From the NCBI GenBank assembly GCA_947624535.1, contig CANQKU010000007.1, positions 1 through 20,527 of the forward strand: a DNA stretch of 20,527 nucleotides, given 5' to 3'. Under the pieces are notes generated by a model. The model was not told the DNA's origin and did no database searches. It worked only from the letters and a program-made list of their open reading frames with translations. Below are positions 13,620 through 20,527 of this stretch, piece after piece. The stretch is from an uncultured Bacilli bacterium (GTDB lineage Bacteria > Bacillota_I > Bacilli_A > RF39 > UBA660). The position numbers and the translations under genes are program-made. The first letter of the stretch is position 1. Each line of letters opens with the position of its first letter.

Positions 13620-15008
13620 CTAAATCATATTTTTTCTTCTTCTATAATAAGATGCATTATAACTAGCTCTTGGCATGACAGTTCTAATAGCTGAATTTAA
13701 ACTATTAACCCCTGCATTCACAAAGGCATCACTAAATCCATTTGTATTAGTTTTTGTATGTTGAAATCCTCTTTGACCTGCTACATACATTTTTGTTCCA
13801 ATAGCACTTGCCATTTTTTGCATTCTATTTTGATAATTGGTAGAAGGATCGACTGCTCCATAAGTACTTAAAGCAGATCCAACAGTTGATAAAGCACTAT
13901 TTTTTAATATTCTTCCTGTTTTCATAGCACTACCTGTTGCTAGTAAACCTCCACCAAGTGCAACTGCACCTGTTGTGGCTGTTCCTATTCCTGCCATTTT
14001 TCCATAACCCATTAATGACATTAATTGTTCTCTGCCTGAGGCTGCACTTACATTTGAACCAATAAATCTATTGATCGTTTGGCTACCTGTAAGAATAAAT
14101 GTTGCACAACCTAGATATAATAATGTTTTTATTACAACATCTTGAAAATTATTTGTAAAAAATGTCGTAATATTAATTTGTTGCATTATCATTGAAACTA
14201 GACTTACGATTAACATAACAACTGCACTTTGTAAAACTAAAGATACTAATTGCTCTATGACTGCACCTCTTCTTTGTTTATTGCAAACACTTGTTGCAAA
14301 AATAATTGGAGCAATAGCAAATAAAAATAAAAATTCAATTTGCCTACGACCTAACATAATTCCTGCAAAAAATAAACTATATAAAAAGAAACCTCCACAT
14401 AATATTGCCATAATCCAATTTATATTGTATTTATAATCCTTATCATCAGCAAAAATAATTCGACTTTTAGTTACATATTTTTCTAGATATAATTCATTCT
14501 TGCTAAACTCTCCACTATTTACTAAATCTGATATAGATTTAGTTTCACTAAATTTATCACTATTTTTATAATCATCTTTATATGTAATAAACATTTCCAA
14601 CATATTATTACTAATCATCGAATTGGTATTTGATTCAAAAATATTTCCTGTATAATTTGATAAAGTGATAGAAAAATTAGATACTTGAATAAACATAAAT
14701 GTTGATAACATAATTAATAATCCACATTTTATAGAATCTACTACTATCATTTTAATTGTAATTTCATCATCTGGATCTAATATTTTATTTACAAATTTCC
14801 AAATAATAAATAATGAAAATAAAGTAATTGCGATTACACAGACACCATTATAGAATTTCTGAAATGCTAGATTATCAGAAAGAGAATTTATGATATCAAA
14901 TGCATTTAATTCTTTAACTATTTTAATTAATGTATCAATTAATCCATAGATAAAATCTACTACATACCAAATTAATGATCTTAAAAAATCAAAGACTTTT
15001 AATAACAT
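13620..15008 (-). CDS. VirB6/TrbL-like polytopic membrane channel subunit
   Basis: This 462-residue integral membrane protein has about six helices (near 55-73, 85-109, 198-220, 223-242, 252-277 and 291-308). An extracytoplasmic loop lies near 110-195. The C-terminal tail is Ala/Gly/Ser-rich (ATTGAVALGGGLLATGSAMK) and basic (YYRRRKNMI). VirB6/TrbL proteins form the inner-membrane part of the DNA channel and have this plan: a central hydrophobic core and a soluble glycine-rich end. AGAGGT precedes the ATG. It lies between the pilin-like and PrgI-like genes, as expected. Confidence 0.82.
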   Translation of the reverse strand: MLLKVFDFLRSLIWYVVDFIYGLIDTLIKIVKELNAFDIINSLSDNLAFQKFYNGVCVIAITLFSLFIIWKFVNKILDPDDEITIKMIVVDSIKCGLLIMLSTFMFIQVSNFSITLSNYTGNIFESNTNSMISNNMLEMFITYKDDYKNSDKFSETKSISDLVNSGEFSKNELYLEKYVTKSRIIFADDKDYKYNINWIMAILCGGFFLYSLFFAGIMLGRRQIEFLFLFAIAPIIFATSVCNKQRRGAVIEQLVSLVLQSAVVMLIVSLVSMIMQQINITTFFTNNFQDVVIKTLLYLGCATFILTGSQTINRFIGSNVSAASGREQLMSLMGYGKMAGIGTATTGAVALGGGLLATGSAMKTGRILKNSALSTVGSALSTYGAVDPSTNYQNRMQKMASAIGTKMYVAGQRGFQHTKTNTNGFSDAFVNAGVNSLNSAIRTVMPRASYNASYYRRRKNMI

Positions 15009-15019
15009 AAAATAACCTC

Positions 15020-15298
15020 TTATGTAAATAATCCAATAATTACATTAACAAGTGAAATGGCTAAAATAATTCCACCAACACCTAGTAAAGTTTGAATAAT
15101 TCTTGATTTTATTCTAGGCTTCTGATCTACATCAACTACTGCATACATAATAAAACCAATAACAAGTGATACTCCTGCTAATGCAATACCAATTTTTAAT
15201 GCCATATCAGTAACTTTACTAATAGCTGATAAGACAGTATTAACATCATAGTTTCCACCCTCTAACTTTTCTATTGTTAATAAATTTAAATATTTCAT
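15020..15298 (-). CDS. Two-helix membrane protein, VirB2/TrbC-like pilin candidate
   Basis: This 92-residue protein has two hydrophobic helices (about 32-54 and 67-91) separated by a short polar, charged loop (DVDQKPRIKSRI), with a polar N-terminus. This matches the VirB2/TrbC family and similar small Gram-positive subunits placed immediately before the VirB6-like gene. No classical signal peptidase site is evident, so whether it is processed into a pilin is unknown. The start follows AAAGGGTG. Confidence 0.72.
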   Translation of the reverse strand: MKYLNLLTIEKLEGGNYDVNTVLSAISKVTDMALKIGIALAGVSLVIGFIMYAVVDVDQKPRIKSRIIQTLLGVGGIILAISLVNVIIGLFT

Positions 15299-15325
15299 AT
15301 CATCACCCTTTCAATCTAAATTTAA

Positions 15326-16015
15326 TTAATGTGTTCTACTATCACAAATATTTGTTTCCAATCTTTCACATAAATGATCTTGAAAATATGAATCAATCAT
15401 AGTCTTGGGTATAATTGTGTCTATGATATCTACTTTATCGCCATTTCCTGCAACAAAATATTTTCCATCAAAAGAATTATCGTCATCTCTAAAATTTCTT
15501 TCAAATATTAATGGAACACTATCATCACAATTAGAATGATAAATAGAAAAAAAGCCTTTTTGTTTGGCTTTTAAACTATTATCAACATAGATATGATTTT
15601 CAACAATAAAACCAATTACTTCATAAAATTGATTTAACTCTTTACTATACGCTTGTCCTCTAACTAATGATCCAAATTGTGTTGGTTTTAATTTTAGTTC
15701 TGATGTACTAGAATTTTCTATAATGTCTAAACATCTTTCTATTTTTTCTTCTAGAGTTGAATTTTCTAATTCTTTCATAGATTGATAATACCAAGTACAT
15801 TTTTCTATTATATTTGATTTTTCATCTAATATATCTTTAATAAACAAATTACTTTTTACAAAATATTTTTGTTCTTTATCAGTCCATAGATCTAAATTAG
15901 TAAACATGATTTGATCTTCATAATCATAGCCAAGAAAATAATATTTATTATCATCGATCCCAATAAATGCTTGTCCTTTTTTTAATTCATCTTTCAAATA
16001 TGTCACCTCTTTCAT
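15326..16015 (-). CDS. Hypothetical protein, 229 residues, in the transfer operon
   Basis: I do not recognise this soluble protein. It has two similar-looking beta-rich halves: KKGQAFIGIDDNKYYFLGYD near residue 12 and SLVRGQAYSKELNQFYEVIG near residue 115, each beginning with a 'GQA' turn and an aromatic strand. They are linked by an acidic helical segment (SMKELENSTLEEKIERC). This suggests an internal duplication of a small domain. No membrane segment is present. The ATG at 16015 has GGAAG upstream. A TTG six codons later has a better AGAGGTG site, so the true start may be slightly internal. It lies between SSB and the channel genes. Confidence 0.75.
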   Translation of the reverse strand: MKEVTYLKDELKKGQAFIGIDDNKYYFLGYDYEDQIMFTNLDLWTDKEQKYFVKSNLFIKDILDEKSNIIEKCTWYYQSMKELENSTLEEKIERCLDIIENSSTSELKLKPTQFGSLVRGQAYSKELNQFYEVIGFIVENHIYVDNSLKAKQKGFFSIYHSNCDDSVPLIFERNFRDDDNSFDGKYFVAGNGDKVDIIDTIIPKTMIDSYFQDHLCERLETNICDSRTH

Positions 16016-16042
16016 TATAATCTTCCACTTTTATAATATTTT

Positions 16043-16432
16043 TTATCTTTCCTTTTCTTCAGAATTTACTTTTTCTACAATACTACCATCAGCTTTGTAA
16101 ACAAGATTTTTATTATGATCTTCAATTTCAAATGCAAGAATTTCTGTCATCTTTTCTTTATATTTTTTTCCCTCAACTTCTTTACTATAACTATTAATTC
16201 TACCTTTAATGGTAATCCAATCTCCTTTTTCTATTTTATTTCCATAACTCTCTACTAAATTACCTTTAACAGTAATAGACACAAATTGTGAATTTCCATT
16301 ATTATTTTGACCTAAATCAAATTTAAAACTTTTTTTACCATTGGTATTTTCATATACATTTCCTATATTTCCTACATTTCCTTCTAATAACACTTTATTT
16401 ACCGAATTTTTCATTTCTTTTTCTTCTTTCAT
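16043..16432 (-). CDS. ssb: Single-stranded DNA-binding protein (SSB, OB fold)
   Basis: The OB-fold core spans about residues 10-105: NKVLLEGNVGNIGNVYENTN, KSFKFDLGQNN, QFVSITVKGNLVESYGNKI and KGDWITIKGRINSY. This is the SSB pattern, including the Gly-rich first strand. At 129 residues it is shorter than chromosomal SSBs and lacks the acidic C-terminal tip (usually ending DDDLPF) that recruits host replication proteins, ending VNSEEKER instead. It probably coats transferred or replicating single strands. The start overlaps the preceding stop (ATGA), with GGAGG about ten bases upstream. An internal ATG (MKNSVNKV) is a weaker alternative. Confidence 0.88.
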   Translation of the reverse strand: MKEEKEMKNSVNKVLLEGNVGNIGNVYENTNGKKSFKFDLGQNNNGNSQFVSITVKGNLVESYGNKIEKGDWITIKGRINSYSKEVEGKKYKEKMTEILAFEIEDHNKNLVYKADGSIVEKVNSEEKER

Positions 16433-16845
16433 CTTTCTAATTCCTCCTCTTTTTTATTTTTATTATGTTTTAATTTATTTTTATATTCTTTTGAATACAT
16501 TTCTTGTGTAAATTTATAAATTTGTAAAATTGATTCCATATTCAGATTATTTATATCTTTCATAGTACAATTTTTAGATGTGATAAATTCAATTAAATCA
16601 TTATTAAATTTTGGACTTTTAGAAATGTTATCAAAATTTTCAATAATAATAGAATTAATTTTTTTATTACATACTTTTTCTTTCAATCTATTCAATGCAG
16701 GTCTATTTTCGATATCTGTAGCAGATAATACTTTATCTATAAAAATTTCATAATCATCAATTTTATTTGCAAGACAATAATTATATACTTTTACAAAGGG
16801 TCTAATATTATCTTCAATAGTAACATAAATTGCAGTTTTACTCAT
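16429..16845 (-). CDS. Resolvase-fold protein lacking catalytic residues (pseudo-recombinase)
   Basis: The whole protein aligns by eye with the N-terminal domain of serine resolvases. It has AIYVTIEDN where resolvases have A-x-Y-x-R-x-S, then IFIDKVLSATDIENRPALNR, KKINSIIIENFDNISKS in place of the K-L-D-R-L-S-R block, and DLIEFITSKNCTM. The catalytic Ser is Glu11 here, the neighbouring Arg is Thr9, and the D-R-L-S-R arginines are Asn73 and Lys76. It can therefore hardly cut DNA. No recombinase or HTH domain follows, only a short basic, acidic-ended tail. It is flanked in the same operon by the replisome organizer (8-base overlap) and SSB (4-base overlap). A structural or regulatory use of the fold is likely. 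Confidence 0.7.
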   Translation of the reverse strand: MSKTAIYVTIEDNIRPFVKVYNYCLANKIDDYEIFIDKVLSATDIENRPALNRLKEKVCNKKINSIIIENFDNISKSPKFNNDLIEFITSKNCTMKDINNLNMESILQIYKFTQEMYSKEYKNKLKHNKNKKEEELER

Positions 16846-17587
16846 TGATATTCAGCTCCTTTAATATATTATCTATTTCTTGTTCTTCTTCTGGAGTACA
16901 TGGAATAGATTCACATCTTTTTCCATTCCAGAGCATTACACCATCTGAGTCATAAGAAATAGGTGAACTTGTCGTTTCTATTTTATAATTTTCTACCTTA
17001 CATCCATATTTAGTAAAAAATGATTGTGAAGTTGGAAGATTACATATATATTTTTTTAGACAGTTACAACAAGATTCTACTTTTTCTTGAAAATGGAGAT
17101 GACAAATATTAATATCTTTTTCTATATCTTTTTTTCTATTATCTATACTCTTATTCTCTATCTCTATCTCTTGTGTTACATTTGTGTTACATTGTAACGC
17201 TTTTTTTCTCTCTCGATATTCACGAACTCTTTTAGCACTTGAGACCTCACTTCCAACCATTTCTTTAAAGTTAGTGATTCTTAAAATATTGTTTTCTTCT
17301 TCATAAATTAAACCTAATTTTTTAAAAATCTCTAAAGCAACAGTAACCGTATCAAAATTAAAATATTTAGTATCTCTTACAATTTTTTTGATATCATAAG
17401 GAATAAAAACATCCCCTACCTTATTTCCCATCGTACCATCACTATTAGCAGTAGATAAACATAACATTTGATAAAGTACAATATATTTGCATCCATTATC
17501 CTGTGATAATAAAAAATCTATTTCTTCTCTATTAAAAAAATCTGTTCTTAGTTTAATCCAATAATATTTTTTATCTTTCATACTCAT
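16838..17587 (-). CDS. Phage replisome organizer N-terminal domain protein (DnaD-like)
   Basis: The first 110 residues match the phage replisome-organizer domain, a winged-helix fold that binds origins and helps load helicase: KKYYWIKLRTDFFNREEIDF, YIVLYQMLCLSTANSDG, FDTVTVALEIFKKLGLI. A basic linker (SSAKRVREYRERKKAL) is typical of the family. The C-terminal part is unusual: rather than a DnaD loader domain it has a Cys/His cluster (CHLHF, CCNCLKKYIC) that might bind zinc. The start could be either Met of MSMKD; both overlap the preceding gene. It suggests the element directs some replication of its own, perhaps after transfer. The DNA-binding part is well supported, the exact role is not. 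Confidence 0.82.
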   Translation of the reverse strand: MSMKDKKYYWIKLRTDFFNREEIDFLLSQDNGCKYIVLYQMLCLSTANSDGTMGNKVGDVFIPYDIKKIVRDTKYFNFDTVTVALEIFKKLGLIYEEENNILRITNFKEMVGSEVSSAKRVREYRERKKALQCNTNVTQEIEIENKSIDNRKKDIEKDINICHLHFQEKVESCCNCLKKYICNLPTSQSFFTKYGCKVENYKIETTSSPISYDSDGVMLWNGKRCESIPCTPEEEQEIDNILKELNINE

Positions 17588-17792
17588 TTTCTTTTATTTT
17601 GAGATTGAAATCTTTCAATGCACTATTAAGATCGTTGTTATAGTAATGCCCATGCAACCAATTACCTGTTGATAAATCCAAATTAGAAACAATAATAAAT
17701 TGTTTGCCAGTTATAGAATAAATTAATGAATAAGGTGTATTGCTTTCTTTTAAAACAACACACCTTCCTACACCATTATTTTTAAATTCCAT
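17571..17792 (-). CDS. Small hypothetical protein, 73 residues
   Basis: A short, probably beta-rich soluble protein (GVGRCVVLKESNTPYSLIYS, KQFIIVSNLDLSTGNWLHGH) with an acidic, basic-ended helix at its C-terminus (ALKDFNLKIKENEYER). It contains one Cys and an HGHYY stretch. The start has an excellent AGAGGAG site located inside the sortase gene's last codons, and the two genes overlap by 11 bases. It also overlaps the replisome organizer start. I do not recognise it, but its tight packing shows it belongs to the operon. Confidence 0.72.
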   Translation of the reverse strand: MEFKNNGVGRCVVLKESNTPYSLIYSITGKQFIIVSNLDLSTGNWLHGHYYNNDLNSALKDFNLKIKENEYER

Positions 17793-18438
17793 GAAACATC
17801 TCCTCTCTTATTAAATCTGAAACAATTACTATCTGTTGATCTGTTCCACTTTGACAGGTAATTAATGTAAGAGTTTTTTTATTTTTATCTCTACTAATTA
17901 ATGCTTGTCCTGTCTTTTTTATATTATATTTATGACTCACTTGATATACATACTTATGATAATTATAGTAAATATATATTAAGTCCCCTTCTTCAAGTTT
18001 AGAAATATTTCGAAAAAAAGAAATATAACTATTTCCTGCATGAGCTACTAATATAAAATTTCCTTTTTCTTGATCTGGAAAGTCAGATTCTTTTAAAATT
18101 TGAATATTTTTATTAATATTATTATCATTGCTTTCTTTATCTACTAAACCTTTTTTTAAAGATATTTTTGGTATTTCTATTACTGCTATATAATTTACAG
18201 TATTATTTACTGAATCGTTAGAATTATCATTTATAGAATTTATTTCTTCTGTTGTTATCTCGGGTTCTGTTACTTGTTCTATTTGTTGCTGAAAAAAATT
18301 ATCTATATTTTCCTTTTCTTTTTGATTTAAATAGTACCTATTATAATATTTATAGGTAAATAAAAATATACCACCAAATAAACAAAGAAAACCTAATATT
18401 AAAAATATATAATTATAGTTTCTTTTTCTTGGCAACAT
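17782..18438 (-). CDS. Sortase, probably class B/D-like
   Basis: This membrane-anchored transpeptidase cuts sorting signals and attaches proteins to the cell wall. The N-terminal transmembrane helix spans about 9-28 and a polar stalk runs to residue 80. The catalytic domain follows with AVIEIPKISL, ILVAHAG (His133), and TLITC (Cys195) in its usual place near the end. The position that usually holds the active-site Arg, directly before the last strand, appears to be Gln (DQQIVIV, Gln202). I believe some Gram-positive sortases share this, but cannot verify it. The gene overlaps the Cna-B surface protein gene by 26 bases, strongly implying that this protein is its substrate. Confidence 0.9.
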   Translation of the reverse strand: MLPRKRNYNYIFLILGFLCLFGGIFLFTYKYYNRYYLNQKEKENIDNFFQQQIEQVTEPEITTEEINSINDNSNDSVNNTVNYIAVIEIPKISLKKGLVDKESNDNNINKNIQILKESDFPDQEKGNFILVAHAGNSYISFFRNISKLEEGDLIYIYYNYHKYVYQVSHKYNIKKTGQALISRDKNKKTLTLITCQSGTDQQIVIVSDLIREEMFHGI

Positions 18439-20527
18439 AAGTAATAATTCCTATTCCTAGAGATAATAAAATAAACGATATAATTTCAACACTTAAATTA
18501 TCATTTTTCAAAGTGTCTGGTACATCTACTAACTCATTAACTAATGTTTGTTGAATGATTTCGCCATCTTTTGTAACATCAAAGTAAACTTTTTCATCAC
18601 TTAACACATACTGTTCTAAAGTTTTAATTTCTTGTAAATAATATGATCCATATTCAAGTTCTACTTCAATATATCCATTCTCATCTGTTATGTAACTACC
18701 TAATAATTTTCCATCTATATCATAGACTTCGATAGTTACACCTGCTAATGCATTACCTTCTTGATCTACTTTATGTAGTTTTACAGTAGATTTTATTTTT
18801 TCATTTGTCATTTGTGATTTTACAATCTGTCCATTTTCTTTAATTTCAAAAAATACTTTTTCTTCACTTAATTTATACCCTGTAACTGTTTCCTTTTCTA
18901 TAATATAAAATTTTCCTACAAATAAATTTTCGATTATAACTTTACCTTTGGCATCTGTAATACCACTAAAAATCAATTCATCTTTATCTGTATAAATTTC
19001 TATTTTTACATTCGGAATTTCTTTTCCAGATGTTAAATCTTGTTTTGTAAATTGCAAAGTTCCCTTTTTTAAATTATTTTTCAAAGTAAATGTTTTAGTA
19101 ATAATAGGGGTATATTGATCTTTATATACTAATTCAAATTCATAAGCTGTATTATCTAAAACATAATTATCATCAGTTGATAATTCTTTTAATATGTATT
19201 TACCTAATTTAAGTCCTGAAACTTCAATATAACCATTTTGATCTGTTACATATGTTCCAATTAATATTCCATTTTCATCATAAAGTCCAAATGTAATATT
19301 AGGTAATGGTACTTCCATATAACTGAATTTTCCATTTTCTATAACAACTTTTTCCCCTACCTTATGAATTTCTAATTTGCCTTTTACAGCTTGGTTTTTA
19401 AATTTTACTACAACTAATGATCCATAAAGTTTATCTTCAACAATATCAGTATTTTCTTTAATAGAAAATTCTATTGGTTTTGTTTCTAATAAGTAATTAT
19501 ATGGTGCTGTAATTTCTTCAATTAAATAATCCCCAGCAAATAAAGGTAATGGTGTAATCATAATTCCTTCTTCATTTGTATTAAATTCACAAATAACTTT
19601 ATCTGTTGTTAAACAAACATATTCATTTGTTTTTTTATTTTTGATCTTAAATTTTGCATCTTTAATTGGAATTACCTCTTTTGTTTCACTATCTATTTTT
19701 ATAAGTTTTAATCTAGCAGTAATTGGTCCATTTTTTAGATAATTAGTCTGTATTAATTGTGTATTTTCATTTACAGTTATTGTGAATGGAGCAACAATTT
19801 TATATTCATCTAATCCTTTTGTTTGAATAACAGTGTATGTACCATATGGTAGAGTAATTTCCGCATAACCATTTTTATCAGTTTTAAAAGTAGCAACTAC
19901 ATTATTTTTAAAATCAATAACATTAAATTCTGCATTTGCTTCCGCATAAATTAATCCTGTATTTTGATTACCATAAAATTTATAAAATTGAAATTTATTT
20001 TTGATAACTTGTTCCGTTACGGTAACTGAATATGTTAATTCTTCTTTTATAAATGAAGAACTAATTTTAGTATTCAAATAGTACCCTAAACTATTTTTTT
20101 CCTCTTTTATAGTATAAGAGCCATATGGAAGAAGTTTTGATGTAGCAGAACAATCATTTCCTGTTGTTAAAATATCAACAATATTTCCTTTTGAATCTAT
20201 AATTTGATATTTTGCTCCTATTAATGATCCTTCTCCTTGAGCTTTGCACACTTTATTTTCACTATCTACTTTTAATATTTTAATTCTACCTTTAATTACT
20301 TCCTCTGTTGAAGTTATAGTAATGATACTTTGATCTTCACTAATCATAGCAGGGTAAATACCTTTATCAATTTTATAACCTAAACTAGATTGCAATTCTT
20401 TGACTGTATAATTACCATAAGGTAATAATTTTGATGTTGCAGAACAATCGTTTCCTATTGTTAATGTATCAACAATTTCTCCTTTTGAGTTAATAATATT
20501 ATACTTTGCACCTACTAAACTGGCTTC
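18413..20527 (-). CDS. Cna-B/SpaA-type surface protein with C-terminal sorting signal (5' end outside window)
   Basis: The frame is open from the right edge to 18413 (704 residues seen); the start codon lies outside. Seven Cna-B-type beta-sandwich domains run in tandem, the first partial. Most later ones open with a K-x-H/T-K-x-D strand (KLHKVDQEGNALAGV) and hold a Y-x-x-x-E strand (YYLQEIKTL), the Lys and Glu that form isopeptide bonds in this fold. The C-terminus has VPDTLKND, a hydrophobic helix (VEIISFILLSLGIGIITYVA) and KKKKL: a cell-wall sorting signal with Leu where LPxTG has Gly. The first two domains are near-identical and each contains a Cys (GNDCSATSKLLPYG). It is probably an adhesin or pilus-like stalk that stabilises mating contacts, anchored by the adjacent sortase. 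Confidence 0.9.
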   Translation of the reverse strand, partial: EASLVGAKYNIINSKGEIVDTLTIGNDCSATSKLLPYGNYTVKELQSSLGYKIDKGIYPAMISEDQSIITITSTEEVIKGRIKILKVDSENKVCKAQGEGSLIGAKYQIIDSKGNIVDILTTGNDCSATSKLLPYGSYTIKEEKNSLGYYLNTKISSSFIKEELTYSVTVTEQVIKNKFQFYKFYGNQNTGLIYAEANAEFNVIDFKNNVVATFKTDKNGYAEITLPYGTYTVIQTKGLDEYKIVAPFTITVNENTQLIQTNYLKNGPITARLKLIKIDSETKEVIPIKDAKFKIKNKKTNEYVCLTTDKVICEFNTNEEGIMITPLPLFAGDYLIEEITAPYNYLLETKPIEFSIKENTDIVEDKLYGSLVVVKFKNQAVKGKLEIHKVGEKVVIENGKFSYMEVPLPNITFGLYDENGILIGTYVTDQNGYIEVSGLKLGKYILKELSTDDNYVLDNTAYEFELVYKDQYTPIITKTFTLKNNLKKGTLQFTKQDLTSGKEIPNVKIEIYTDKDELIFSGITDAKGKVIIENLFVGKFYIIEKETVTGYKLSEEKVFFEIKENGQIVKSQMTNEKIKSTVKLHKVDQEGNALAGVTIEVYDIDGKLLGSYITDENGYIEVELEYGSYYLQEIKTLEQYVLSDEKVYFDVTKDGEIIQQTLVNELVDVPDTLKNDNLSVEIISFILLSLGIGIITYVAKKKKL
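20102..20527 (-). repeat. Tandem 294-bp repeat encoding near-identical Cna-B domains
   Basis: Bases 20102-20233 and 20396-20527 align without gaps at an offset of 294 bases (98 codons), with long identical runs such as TCTGCAACATC on the minus strand. The second unit continues beyond the window, so more copies may follow. Unequal exchange between them could change the length of the protein. Confidence 0.7.

Noticed and set aside
562..20527. Mycoplasma-type code (TGA as Trp)
   Set aside because: Trp is encoded by TGG, and TGA serves as a stop in tightly overlapping genes (for example 16429 and 10801).

Overview
The window shows the left part of an integrated mobile element, best read as an integrative and conjugative element (ICE), inserted into a chromosomal ABC-transporter gene of a low-G+C Gram-positive bacterium. 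The standard code is used: TGG encodes Trp and TGA is a stop. Strong Shine-Dalgarno sites, a sortase with a Cna-B repeat surface protein, an NMT1-type solute-binding protein and a very AT-rich element point to Bacillota, probably an uncultured gut lineage of the Bacilli/Erysipelotrichia/RF39 or Clostridia type. The exact taxon cannot be read from the sequence.

Layout. Positions 1-524 are chromosomal: a C-tract, a promoter region and the first 150 or so codons of a substrate-binding protein, cut at its conserved Gly-Gly-Arg-x-Gly-Gly motif. The element starts at about 525. Every element gene lies on the minus strand, so transcription runs right to left. The integration gene, a large serine recombinase (562-2127), lies against the junction. 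Next come a 36-codon ORF (2223-2333), a VirD4-type coupling ATPase (2456-4426) and a run of small overlapping accessory genes (4429-5579). A regulatory stretch with promoters, terminators and a candidate small RNA (5600-6172) surrounds a 79-residue exported protein. A MobP2-like relaxase (6173-7567), a membrane-linked XRE regulator (7630-8313) and three small DNA-binding proteins (8431-9389) follow. The repeat-rich gap at 9390-9716 is the best oriT candidate.

Upstream in the transcript (10 to 20.5 kb) is a tightly packed transfer operon, listed here in transcription order: a Cna-B/SpaA-type surface protein (start beyond the window), sortase, a 73-residue protein, a phage replisome-organizer-type protein, a resolvase-fold protein without its catalytic serine, SSB, a 229-residue unknown, a VirB2-like pilin candidate, VirB6/TrbL-like, PrgI/VirB3-like, the VirB4 ATPase, a 74-residue unknown and an M23 cell-wall peptidase.

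Inferred workflow: the serine recombinase excises the element; the relaxase, with RHH/HTH accessory proteins, nicks the oriT candidate; VirD4 passes the relaxase-DNA complex to the VirB4/VirB6/VirB3/VirB2-type channel; the M23 enzyme opens the peptidoglycan. SSB and the replisome organizer would support copying of the transferred strand. The sortase-anchored Cna-B protein probably helps cells adhere during mating. The right end of the element, and the 3' half of the interrupted gene, lie outside the window.
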